This document shows positions 10,154 through 20,503 of a DNA stretch of 37,993 nt, piece by piece. This DNA comes from Phaeoceros laevis. Taxonomy: Eukaryota > Anthocerotophyta > Anthocerotopsida > Notothyladales. The stretch spans positions 1 through 37,993 of the forward strand of contig JBNGIQ010009205.1 of the NCBI GenBank assembly GCA_049999765.1, read 5' to 3'. The translations under genes and the position numbers were made by a program. The notes under the pieces were generated by a model that was given only the letters and a program-made list of their open reading frames with translations, was not told the DNA's origin and searched no databases. The stretch's first letter is position 1; each line of letters opens with the position of its first letter.

Positions 10154-13100
10154 TCAGGCCTTGGTTTGCATTTGGACTAGGGAGAAATACGTTCCTACTT
10201 CTCCACGGTCCATAAGCTCCTGGTGGGTGCCTTGCTCCACAATGCTCCCGTTTTGAAGCACGGCTATGGTGTGAGCGTGTCGGATGGTGGAAAGGCGGTG
10301 GGCAACAACTACCGTGGTCCTTCCCGCCATCATCTTGTCCAAGGCGCTCTGCACCAGAGCCTCCGTCTCTGCATCCAAAGCGCTGGTGGCCTCGTCCAGC
10401 AACAGGATGCTTGGGCTCTTTAACACCGCTCTGGCTATGGCGATCCGCTGCTTCTGCCCACCTGAGAGCTCCAGCCCTCTGGACCCCGCGAACGTGTCGT
10501 ATCCATCCGGAAGGGAGCTGCAGCAGAAGCCAACGGATCACAACCTTGCGCATTCTGGACAGTGGAAGTTTCCTGGACATCAGCTTGAACACTTACCTGA
10601 TGAAGGTGTGCGCATTGGCCGCTTTGGCGGCTTCGATGACCTCAGCTTCAGTGCAATTCTCCTTGCCGTAGGCGATGTTCATTCGGATGGAGGTGGCGAA
10701 GAGGGTAGGTTCTTGCGCCACCAGCCCAATTTGAGCTCGCAGAGCCCGTAGGTTGTAGCGGCGGATGTCCTGCCCATCAATCAACACTCGGCCGTGGAGG
10801 GGATCGTAGAACCTCTCGATCAGCGAGACGATGGTGGACTTCCCTGAGCCGCTTTGCCCCACCATGGCCACAGTCGTGCCGGCTGCGATCTGCAGGTTGA
10901 AGCTCTTGAACACCACAATGTGGGGTCTCTCCGGGTAAGCGAAGGTCACGTTCTGCAGCTCCACTTTGCCCTCAATCTTGGTGCCGGGTTTCTCACCCAC
11001 TTCCGGCTCTATCTTGGTTTTCCTGTCCAGGATCTGGAAGACAGAGGCCATAGCCTGGGAGCCTCTGGCCAAATCTGGGGCCAAGCTGACTACGCTATCC
11101 GCCACAAGGCTACTGGTGGTGGCCATCATGAAGAAAATCTTGAAGAAGGCTCCAAAGCTTGCCCTGCCCTGCTTCACAACTTGTGCTCCGTACCAGAACA
11201 TCAGGGCCCAAGAGCAGTAGAAAACCGCAAGGGTTGCACCCACCCCAATTCCAGCTGTGTGGCATCTGGATATTGACTTGAGCTGTAGCCCCTTCATCTT
11301 GGTCTCATACAGATTCAGCACTTTGTCCTGGGAGCAGAAGGCTGTGATGGTGCGCAGCTGTGAAACAGCTTCGCTGGCCACCTGCAGGCAGGCGACGTTG
11401 AGGGAGAGCCAGTGCAAGCTTATGACTGACTGTTTAAACAGAGCTTTCAGAATACGTACCTGACTAGCTTCCAATTGTGTCCTGGCAGCGAGTACCACAA
11501 GCTTGTCAAGAAAGATGCGTTTGCCGGCGTAGCACATGATGACAAGGGGTTGCACAGCTATCATTACAACAGAAAGCCGCCATGAAATTGCTAGTGAGAT
11601 GGCGTAGGCTATGGCAATTCCAGCTACGGCGGCTACTATCACGCAGAGTCTGTCCCCAACCAGTGTCCGCACCTGCAACGTTGACCACAAGCAATATGAT
11701 CCCCTGGAGACATCTTTCATGCAACAAGAGTAGATGGAGCTTCTTCTTCTCATGTTTCAAGTCTCACGGAAGGAAGTGATCAAATGTGGCAAAGGGTATT
11801 GATCGAGCACCATGGCTGCATCGGAGCTGAGTTTTGCACAGATTGCTCCACTTCCATTTCCGTCTCTGTCAAACCAGCCAGCCTCGAAGCTCAAGATCTG
11901 TGACAGCATTAACTCTCTGACTCTGGCTGTCAGTTTCTCTCCCATGACAGCGAAGAAGTAGTGCTGTGAGATCATGGTTACCACAGACGCGACTGTTATG
12001 GCAGTGAACAGTGCCCCAATGACATCCACCTTGTGTTTGGCAGTGCTGGAGCTCGAGTTGTAGAATGCTTGAAGCATCGTCCCGAGAAGAAAGGAGAAAA
12101 TTGCGTACCATGCTCCGTGGCCGAAGGCTCCTGCTGCCCCTAACAAGGCTTCCTTCCACTCGGGAGCATTCAAAGCAAGGAGCCTCCAGATTGTCACATC
12201 CTTGGGTTGCCCATGTTCCTCATCAGCAGCAGCCAGGTCGATCATGGTATCAAAGTCATCTGCCTTATCTCCCATACCCTCGCTCAGCGCCCTTGCCAAG
12301 GATCCTGATAGGTTCAGCATTCTGAGGGACCTGGAAAGACTGGAGACCCGCAAGGAGGAGGCTGCGCTTGACTTTAAGCTCCTGAAGCTGGCAGCCATGG
12401 ATTGAGATTTTGAACGAGAGTCTTTTCTCAGGTGGCCTTGTTCCGATGAGTCCTGGGACCTGGAATGAGAGTTTTTTCTCAGATGGCCTTTTTCCCATGA
12501 GTCCTGCTGAGGTGCTGGTACAGCATCCTGGAACTTGGAAACCTGCGCGTTCTGCAGGCTGACCATTGAACTGTATACTCCCCCAGCTTTGGCCACCAAC
12601 TCTTCATGGGTCCCTATCTCTACCACCACCCCAGACTGCACCACAGCGATGGTGTCGGCGTTTCGTATGGTGGAGAGCCGATGAGCCACGATAACAGTGG
12701 TTCTCCCTTTTGCTGCTTTCTCTAAGGTTGCTTGCACCACTTGTTCCGACTGGGCATCCAAGGCGCTAGTAGCTTCATCGAGCAGCAGAATTGCAGGGTT
12801 CTTCAGGATTGCCCTGGCAATTGCAATCCTCTGCTTCTGGCCTCCTGACAACTGGATTCCTCGTTCTCCAACCTGCTTCGATCGATGCAGAATTTTCAGT
12901 GCCGATTAGTGGTACCTATATCTGGACGTTTGAAGGCCAAGAACTTGTTTATTTTTTACCTGAGTGTCATACCCGTGGTGGCACTGGGAGATGAATAGAT
13001 GAGCATTTGCAGACTTCGCAGCCTCTACCACTTCCGCCGAGCTTGCACCATCCTTCCCGTACAGGATGTTCTCTTTGATGGATGTGGCAAAGAGTGCAGG

Positions 13101-15227
13101 CTCCTGGCTCACCAAACCTATTTGCCTCCTCAAGGACTTGAGCTGCAGCTGCGTGATGTTGATATCGTCTATCAAAACTTCACCCTGCTGAGGATCGTAA
13201 AACCTCTCCAACAGGGCAATGACGGTGGACTTGCCAGAGCCACTGCTCCCAACCAAGGCCACCGTCATCCCCGCCGGTATAGTCAGGTTGAAGGATTTGA
13301 GGACCTGCACATCAGGGCGGGAAGGGTAGCAGAAACCCACGTCTCTGAGCTGAATGCGACCTTGAATGCTGTCCAAAACCTGCCCGCTCATATTGTCCGA
13401 GTCGATTGGTGGGACACGATCGATCAGCTCGAAAATCCTGCGACCTACCAGAGTGCCTTCCACGAAGGATTTGATATTGGGTAGAGTATGGGCCAGCGAT
13501 CTGAGCACAGGTCTCCACGTAATCAGTTGCAAGATTAGATAGGAAGCCATTCTGGTAGATTCATGAATGTTTTGAACAAAAGCAACTATCATGAAATCCT
13601 CAACACACATTTATGCACTTCCAGGAAGACCTAGCTAGGGGAATTCGTACTCACAAGACAGTGGTGCTGGAAATGAATCCTACAACTATGATTTGACCGC
13701 CATCGCTCTTGCCCTTGGCCACAAGCACCTGGCCCAGCCAACCCATAGCACCCCAAAGCAAGTAAGCCAAGCCAGTGAGCGCCAGGCTGGTCCCTTTGGC
13801 AAGACCCAGCTTGAATCCCAGCTTCACGGTGCCGGCTTGAGCCATAGAGAACTCTTTCACAGTCTGCCTCTCAGCTGCGCAGGATTGGACAGTCCTGATG
13901 GAGGAGATGGACTCCTCCGCTATGCCATTGGCTCTGTCATAGTCGGCCATCATTTTGCCTGAGATGTCGTCGGTGGCTGTCTTATACATGAATCCCGGGA
14001 TGAACACCATGAGAGGCAGCACCAAAGCCAGCAGAGCCAACTGCCAGCATACGTAGAAGCTCACAGCGTAGGTAAACAGAAACTGGAGCAGATTGGAGAG
14101 GATGTTGCCCACCTGATCACATCCATCCAGCAGCCCACCAAATTTTAGAAACTTGTGCATAAATTCAAGATCAGCCACCACATTTCTATGAACTTTCAAG
14201 CAAACTGCATTTCTTTTGGAATTCATTCACAACCTTGAAACTTGTCCTCTCTTCCAATTCAGCACAAAGGTCTCACATGCAAGCTCAACACATGTACAGA
14301 TGCATATAATATGTTTTCTGTGAACAGGGTGGATCTAGTAACCTTTTCGCTGATGGCATCCTGGATAACCTGGCCATCTTTGGCTACACTGCTCAATAGT
14401 TGTGCAGTGCTGGCCCCAGTAGTATTGGCAGGTCTTCCATCGAAGAATCCCACATCCTGCCTCAGAATGGCCCGCAGGTACTTGGATTTGATGACTGCAG
14501 ATTGCCTCTCCCCAGTTCTAATCCAGCAAGCCACCTCTACAAATTGAAACCCACCACCCCACGACCAATTGCTATTCAGTCTCCAAGGGTGCAATATAGA
14601 TAGATCTATATATGCCATCTACAGCTACAGGCCTAGCTAGGTCCGCGCATACATGAAATTTTGCAAGTTTCCAAACTCTGCCACTTTATGTATCCTATGA
14701 GGAGTTGTTCAAAAGCACTCACCCAAGTAGGCTGCCAGTGATCCACATATGGAAATGTATACCATGTACAGGGTGTACTGCATCCAAAATTGGCAACAAA
14801 CACAAGTGGCCAGTGAACATTCAAAAACCAAATGTGCTTATACATGACATTGTACAGCTAGCAAGTTTGAAGGATTATTGGACATAAACTTTTGTGTGTG
14901 TTCAGAGTTGCCCAGGGTGAGTGGAAATTTTTTAATTTGTTTTACCTTGTTGACGTTGCTGTACAATTGGGAGACATCCCTTTGCAAGCTCCCGAACTGG
15001 TCGATCAACTTGCTCAGGACAGCGCCAATGAGGGGAACTGCGAGCCCCTCCCCCGCAGCACCGATTGTGCCCAAGATCATGAGCCATTTGTCCCATCTGT
15101 CCGCATACCTGAACAAATCCGTGAACCCTGTCTTAGGCTTCTTATCCTCCCCGGAAACTGTACATGTTGACCCCCCTGCACCGTCCACGTCCACTTTTTC
15201 TGGTACAATCGAGTCGAGCTGCTTCAT
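10154..15227 (-). CDS. ABCB: ABCB-family (MDR/P-glycoprotein) full-size ABC transporter
   Basis: An ATP-driven membrane exporter; plant ABCBs move auxin, alkaloids or lipophilic compounds. Nine exons on the minus strand: 15227-14946, 14777-14723, 14536-14343, 14112-13655, 13551-12960, 12872-11811, 11672-11460, 11381-10597, 10517-10154. All have GT-AG borders and phases agree, giving 1334 residues, slightly longer than usual. The order is TMD1-NBD1-linker-TMD2-NBD2. Walker A motifs are GSSGSGKST (near 431-439) and GQSGSGKST (near 1127-1135). Both halves have LSGGQKQR and [12 protein letters not shown]. The Ser/Arg-rich linker holds a 17-residue tandem duplication (GHLRKNS/GHLRKDS). The N-terminal motif [19 protein letters not shown] recalls the Arabidopsis ABCB15 group; substrate unknown. 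The start follows a CTGCAG that could end a 5' UTR intron. No defects seen. Confidence 0.93.
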
Positions 15228-16008
15228 TGTCCTGCAGTGAGATGCACAATTTTCAGGACATGGAATCAACGAAACTTTGTACACACACATACATGTACAA
15301 TTGGAGAATGCAGACTGAGGTTCCAAGGAGCAGACTTACATATCGCGCTTTCCACCAGCAGAAGCAGCTTACAAACTTGTAGACTCTTACAGACTTGTAG
15401 ACTAGTCATCTTCCCTGTACTACTACTAGCTCTAGGTGCGCATCCTTATCGTGTGCATCATATGAATCCATCCATCCATCCACACTTATGAGGCAGTTGT
15501 TGAGAATCTTTTTCCGTGCCTACACCTGGGCTTGCTTTTGGTGACCTTTCACCAAACCCGCAAACTTTTACGCATGTGGAGCGGTAGCCATAGGCTCGCC
15601 AGTAGGCACAACGGTAACCGCATGCGCAACAGAACAACCCTTCTTCCATTGGAAGGGTTGTTCAACAACAAAAGGTGCTTGGCAAGCACCTTTTGTTGCA
15701 CCAAGATGGTGGAGACTACGGACATGTTTGCTTTTACAGCAACTCAAATCTGTAAAAGCAAACATGTCCCTAACGACGTCGACTTGAATTGGCACTCACT
15801 CCACCCCGTTAGAAGGGGACAGCCTAGCGTGCAGTCTGGAGAACGGTACTCTCTCGATCGGCAGCCCCCCAAAACATGCTGACCCCTCCGATCGATCATA
15901 CCTCCTCCTCCAGATCTGCGGCTCGTCGAATCCATCTGCGGCTGCATATCGATCGATCTCTCACAGGCAGGCCCTCCAGGAAGAAGGCCTGCAGCAGGCC
16001 TGCGCAAA
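15228..16008. promoter_or_regulatory. Divergent intergenic region between ABCB and SMO1
   Basis: The two start codons are 781 bp apart on opposite strands, so both promoters should lie here. The centre is occupied by three consecutive palindromes (15632-15769). GATCGATC motifs occur near 15858, 15891 and 15950, close to the SMO1 start. I see no strong TATA box for either gene. On the ABCB side a possible splice acceptor lies directly before the ATG, so part of this region may be a 5' UTR intron. Confidence 0.6.
15632..15769. repeat. Three consecutive near-perfect palindromes
   Basis: Palindrome 1 has 12-bp arms 15632-15643 and 15652-15663 (8-nt loop). Palindrome 2 has 16-bp arms 15666-15681 and 15683-15698 with a single central base. 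Palindrome 3 has 19-bp arms 15720-15738 and 15751-15769 (12-nt loop). All arms are perfect, the three sequences are unrelated, and gaps are 2 and 21 nt. Confidence 0.95.
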
Positions 16009-16920
16009 ATGCTGCCGTATTCTTCCGCCGAGGCGGCCACGAAGGCGCTGGGCAGGAACCTGACCACCTCAGAGGCGCTCTGGGTGAGGCACACGGCCAC
16101 CGTGCCCGACGCGTGGCTCTACCTCTGCAGCGTCGCGGTGGCCGTCCTCACTTACAACGCGGTAGCGGTCCCAGCGCTGCTGCTCCAGCACCTCCACGCG
16201 CTCAGATTCCGAGCCGTGGAGAAGCACAGGATCCAGCAGGGCTCGCGCACCAGCACGGCGGAGGTGATCGGGTGCTGGAAATCCGTGTCGACCATGTTCC
16301 TTGCCGTCGCCGCGCCGCTGGCTGTGGCGTCGGCCCCCGCGTTCAAGCTGGCGGGGGTGCGCACCGGCCTGCCGCTGCCTGGCGCTTGGGAGATGGCGCT
16401 CCAGCTCGTCGTCTACTTCCTCGTCGAGGACTTCGGGCACTACTGGATCCACCGATGGCTGCATTCGCCGTGGGGCTTCTCCAACATCCACCACGTCCAC
16501 CACCAATTCTCCACACCGATGACTCTGGCAGCGCCTTACGCACACTGGGCAGAGGTGGTGCTTCTGGGCGCGCCGACGTTTCTCGGGCCTGGTCTTGTGC
16601 CGGGGCACGCGCTCACGCTGTGGGTGTGGGTGTGTCTGCGGCAATTGGAGGCGCACCACATCCACTGCGGCTACGAGTTCCCGAGCTGCGGCCCGGCCTG
16701 GGCGGCCGTCCCGTTCTATGCCGGCGTCGAGTACCACGACTACCATCACCGCGTGGGTGGGAAGAGCCACAGCAATTTCGCCTCGGTGTTCACCTACTGC
16801 GACGAAATCTACGGCACCAATAGGGGGTACAAATTCGTCAAGAGGAGAGGACGAATTCATCGTGAGGGACGACAGCAGCAACAGCTTCACCGGGCTAGCT
16901 CGCTTTGGAAGATTGCTTGA
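16009..16920 (+). CDS. SMO1: Sterol C-4 methyl oxidase, SMO1 type (fatty acid hydroxylase superfamily)
   Basis: A di-iron membrane oxygenase of the endoplasmic reticulum that oxidises the 4-alpha methyl group of 4,4-dimethylsterols in phytosterol synthesis. The 303-residue protein is close to the family's usual ~300. It begins MLPYSS..EA..ALGRNLT, the plant SMO1 signature. The histidine boxes are complete: HYWIH (144-148), HHVHH (161-165) and HDYHH (243-247), plus AHHIHCGYEF. Hydrophobic stretches near 37-60, 95-115 and 185-210 fit a membrane protein. The family-like sequence ends near residue 278 (CDEIYGTNRGY); the last ~25 residues are basic and Gln-rich, and may reflect a late frameshift or divergence. 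It is one exon and visibly richer in G+C than its neighbours, while plant SMO1 genes I know have introns, so a retrocopy is possible. It is divergent to ABCB. Confidence 0.92.
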   Translation: MLPYSSAEAATKALGRNLTTSEALWVRHTATVPDAWLYLCSVAVAVLTYNAVAVPALLLQHLHALRFRAVEKHRIQQGSRTSTAEVIGCWKSVSTMFLAVAAPLAVASAPAFKLAGVRTGLPLPGAWEMALQLVVYFLVEDFGHYWIHRWLHSPWGFSNIHHVHHQFSTPMTLAAPYAHWAEVVLLGAPTFLGPGLVPGHALTLWVWVCLRQLEAHHIHCGYEFPSCGPAWAAVPFYAGVEYHDYHHRVGGKSHSNFASVFTYCDEIYGTNRGYKFVKRRGRIHREGRQQQQLHRASSLWKIA

Positions 16921-16941
16921 GATTTCAGGGGGTTTGAATTT

Positions 16942-17028
16942 TCCTAGCTACCCGCCACTACGCGCTTGCTGCCCAATGCAGTACATGTGTGTATTGGATC
17001 GGATAGCCCTGTAGGCGGGTAGCTAGGA
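16942..17028. repeat. Inverted repeat in the probable SMO1 3' UTR
   Basis: Perfect 15-bp arms, TCCTAGCTACCCGCC (16942-16956) and its reverse complement (17014-17028), enclose a 57-nt interior with a weaker stem (CCAAT near 16972 with ATTGG near 16993). It begins 21 nt after the stop codon, so a transcript would carry a branched hairpin. A role in RNA end formation or stability is inference. Confidence 0.85.
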
Positions 17029-17485
17029 CATTCTAGAATCTAGAACCTGGCCATGGATTGTGTATAATAGAAAAGAAATTTTGACTTGGCCATAGCCAAC
17101 TTCAAGTTCCTGTTTCAAGACGCTGTTTTGTCCTTGTGGCGCTCAAGATTGGTAGAAAAGGCGCGTCGCCATCGTCTGCAGACTGGCAGGACTGCGACCG
17201 GTCGACGCAACTGGTGGCAGCTTTCTGCACCACATTCGATGTGATTGTGTGCCTCGTTGGATCCTATATATATACTTGGTATTAGAAACCAGAAAAGAGT
17301 TCAAACTTCAAATATTGGACTATTCGAATATTGTAGTCCAGTTACTTACATGCCCGTTATTTATATGTGGCGTGACGGAATATCCTAGTCTAAGATTCGA
17401 CTGTAGGAATATCCATTTGTTTCAATATCCGAACCAAAAATGTTGGAAACACAGGGTGTGTGTATTTGTTGCTTTTTGATCTGGA

Positions 17486-17641
17486 CGAGACATTAGGGTG
17501 CAAACATGCTCGTCAAGACTGTCTTTGATGTACCCGTGGACTACAGGGCAGCTGCACACAGAGCGAGACATTAGGGTGCAAACATGTTCGTCAAGACTCT
17601 CTTTGATGTACCCGTGGACTACAGGGCAGCTGCACACAGAG
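17486..17641. repeat. 78-bp tandem duplication
   Basis: Two units starting CGAGACATTAGGGTGCAAAC at 17486 and 17564 differ at two positions. Because 78 is divisible by three, both strands read as a 26-residue duplicated peptide, but no gene context supports translation. Confidence 0.92.
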
Positions 17642-17766
17642 CATGGTATGCTCACTGTCCTAGGTAGCCATGAGCACTGCTATGGATACATGATATACTC
17701 ACCATCCTGGCCATGAGCAATGCCATGGATACATGGTATACTCACCGCCTTGGCCATGAGCACTGG
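17641..17766. repeat. 43-bp tandem repeat, about 2.7 copies
   Basis: CCATGAGCA starts at 17668, 17711 and 17754, with GGATACATGRTATACTCACC inside the two full units and a partial unit to the left. It directly abuts the 78-bp duplication. Confidence 0.85.
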
Positions 17767-17925
17767 AACTTCAGATGTCACTAACAACGAAACATGTTGG
17801 GCACTTTCACAACACATGACTTTCAAAACGGCACAGAGTTTGGAGCACCAAAGTTTAAAATTGTGTGATATGGTTCTTAATGAACTATGCTAGTTATACA
17901 TGGTTGAAGTTAGGCATAAGAAATC

Positions 17926-17976
17926 TGCAAGCACTTGCGTCTACAGGTGCTTGCAAAAATTTGTATACAAATTTTT
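17926..17976. repeat. Two adjoining palindromes
   Basis: The first has 9-bp arms TGCAAGCAC (17926-17934) and GTGCTTGCA (17947-17955). The second is a perfect 22-bp loopless palindrome centred between 17965 and 17966 (17955-17976). They share one base. Confidence 0.92.
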
Positions 17977-18707
17977 TCGTTCCACTATTAGATTGTCCAG
18001 AGAGGGTGGCTTCCTTCATCACAAAGGGTGCCAAAGAAGGGCTCTGTGTTGTTGCTATCTTCGTCTACCTCCCAATTTTTTATCACCGTTTGGTTTACTC
18101 TTACTCGCTTGCTCCGCTAATGTTCTAGCAACAGTTTTCTATGATTGTTCACTCTTACTTTGGGCATTGCTTTTCTCGGATGCGTTGAACCAATCGTGGT
18201 AAATGTCTATGGGCTCTTTCAATTGTTTGAGACAAATTTCAACTTTTACCAAACAAATTTAACAATCGAGCACCTACATATTCATTTTTTTTGTCAAGAG
18301 TGCATGTTCGCAATGCGAAACATGGCGAAACGTGAGGAGGCTATGCAACAGGAGTGGAGAGGAGTGCAGAGGAATTTTGGACTCTTCTAAAATCTCTTAT
18401 TCCTCCCACCTTTTTAAGTACGCATCCTCTAAATGTGAATGAGATAAGCCTCCCACATTGAGGAAAACAATCCAAACACGATGGATTGCAAGCTCACGGC
18501 TCAAAGCCCGTCCACCCATGTACTTGATAGCACAACCACTCTAGGGTTACTTCTGTCGCCAGCCTTAAAGTTGGCAGACCGCTGCAGATCTTATTACTTG
18601 CATCTGCTGTCACACTGATGCTCACACTGCCTGCCTTCTGCACAAATGACTTGGGCATTTTTGCGAACACCCTCTTTAGTGTAGCATCTTCATCCCTGCT
18701 CTCTCCC

Positions 18708-18770
18708 GTACCCACCAACACACCTTCACTCTGTGCTGCTTGGTGGGTACACCTTCACTCTGTGCTGCTT
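18708..18770. repeat. 29-bp direct repeat with embedded inverted repeat
   Basis: ACACCTTCACTCTGTGCTGC occurs at 18720 and 18749. Between and before the copies, GTACCCACC (18708-18716) and GGTGGGTAC (18742-18750) form 9-bp inverted arms around the first copy. Confidence 0.85.
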
Positions 18771-20503
18771 AAGTTGCGAAGGCCTTGCTTTTGTCTTTTC
18801 GAGTAACCATTGCCATGTACGTTGGACAGTCATCCCCACTATCCTGGTTGTAGCTATGGTGTGGTTCTTCATTCATACTCAATGGTTGCGCAGATTATTA
18901 AACCCGCAGCCTAAGGTTAACCCGTTCACCATATTTCCCGCCTAACGTTCATAAACGGGGTTAAACCTATGTGACCCGAGCCCATGTCATCCTCTGTTGC
19001 AAACCCTACATCCGAAACCTATATTGCACTCCTTACATACCAACCAGGTCCACCGCATGACAATTCCCAGGTTGAGTAAGACACGAAGCAAGACAAAGAA
19101 TAGCAGTCCAACAACTAGATATCTGGTCACCTCCTACTGGAATACACGAACTCCCAACGTTTCCGCGTCTCCTTGGCATCTGCTCAGCTTTCGACGAAAT
19201 CTGTTGCCTGAACACACCCTGGCTTTTTGGTCTTGCCGTGACTACCTGTTACACAACACAATGTCCAGTTCTTACCTACATGGAAAATTGGGGAACATGC
19301 AACCATGAGCTGCCTGTAGGTGCAAATCTGTAGGCCTGACATGCAACCCGTGCCAGTACGAGACATTAAAATTCCCAGAGCATAATTTTCCCAAGGGTCC
19401 CGAGTAAACTCAGATGGCACCCGGATGATATGCCTTGGACCATCGGTTGGGCACATACTTGCTCTCATCTTCTTCAGAATTCTCATTGCCTCAACGAATT
19501 TACAGCCCCCATGTGATTCCTGACGTTATTACTACAGCATTTCATCGGCTTTCGCTGACATGTCTGTCCTACCCTGGCAACCTGTAAGCAATGAATAATC
19601 ATCACCACGATTAGAACATCCACCACCTCGCATGAAAGACTGACGATGTTCACACCAAGTTTCAGCAGGCTGAACCTCACAGGTAAGCTCCTGGCAGGGT
19701 CGGCAGCTACATGTAATTGGACAGTGCATGACTGTGAACAGGCAAGAGAGCACACTGGTTGGCTAGCTAGGGCTTTTGAGTGCTCCGAGCGGTTAGCATG
19801 ATGTGCCAGTTATGTTATGTTATGTTAGTAGGGTTCTGACTTGGCCACCTGGGCGTACCTGTGCACTGATGCCGTGACTGCGTGGATGCTGCACTGGTGG
19901 AGGTCGTCCTCTTTGCTTGTTGAGCGGAGGAATTTTCGCCTCAGATCCTATTCAGCTGGTTCCTTCAGGCCGCGAGCATCAGCTTTTGGTCCCTGAGCTC
20001 CAAGTTGCAGGCACAGCTGCGCCCATTCTGAGTAAGTAGTGGAACAGCTTGCAAGAGTCAGTTGTGCCGCACCGGTGCTGTAAGGTGCAGAAGAATATGG
20101 AGCTGCTTGTTGGTGATGCAAAGTGGGCTGAGATGTCTCTCTTTCAAGAATTCGTAGAGCCGCAGCCGGAATTCCCTGTTGCACTTTTTTGGAATTGGAG
20201 TGTACAGAGATTGTGGTTCGGCTTTCCCAAGCCCTTCCTTAAACGAGCATTTGTTGGGCTGTCAGCGTGTGATGGCCGATTTGCAGCATCTGGACAGGGA
20301 TATTAGTTGGAGTGCATGGACTTTTATCTCTGCGTTTTATGAAACAAACATTCCCAGGCTATAATGCGTCTCTGGAATGACTGCCTGTTGCTGGCGTAGG
20401 GTCGAATGTGGTCTTCGCAGATGTGATAGACTAACCGTTGTGACCACCATCTGCTAATATAGAGGCGAGGGGCGGCACCGTGTGACGACTGTCTCCTGAA
20501 GCC

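Larger units (their letters stand above)
17029..20503. other. Intergenic region without recognised genes
   Basis: About 3.5 kb between SMO1 and the isomerase gene. It holds a 78-bp and a 43-bp tandem repeat, two adjacent palindromes, a small direct-plus-inverted repeat (18708-18770) and a (GTTAT)n run near 19812. Short open frames, the longest about 100 codons on the minus strand at 19184-19486, match nothing I know. The last 100-300 bp should contain the isomerase promoter; no clear TATA box stands out. Confidence 0.55.

Noticed and set aside
10223-10751. Plus-strand open frames across the ABCB nucleotide-binding domain
   Set aside because: Antisense shadows of the ABCB exons.
11382-11459. 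A 26-residue insertion in the second membrane half of ABCB
   Set aside because: The 78 nt start with GTACGT and end with CTGCAG, and removing them restores the family sequence, so it is an in-frame intron.
15632-15769. The three palindromes as a microRNA cluster
   Set aside because: Stems of 12-19 bp with loops of 1-12 nt are too short for normal plant microRNA processing.
15876-16823. 315-codon plus-strand frame overlapping SMO1
   Set aside because: Arg/Pro/Ala-rich out-of-frame translation of the same GC-rich DNA with no recognisable motif.
16069-16890. 273-codon open frame on the minus strand across the SMO1 gene
   Set aside because: It is the antisense shadow of a GC-rich coding region; the plus strand has complete histidine boxes and family motifs.
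17486-17641. CRISPR-like array
   Set aside because: Only two contiguous copies with no spacers, in a plant nuclear setting.
19184-19486. 100-codon minus-strand open frame
   Set aside because: Length is within chance expectation, there is no family match, and nothing nearby supports a gene.
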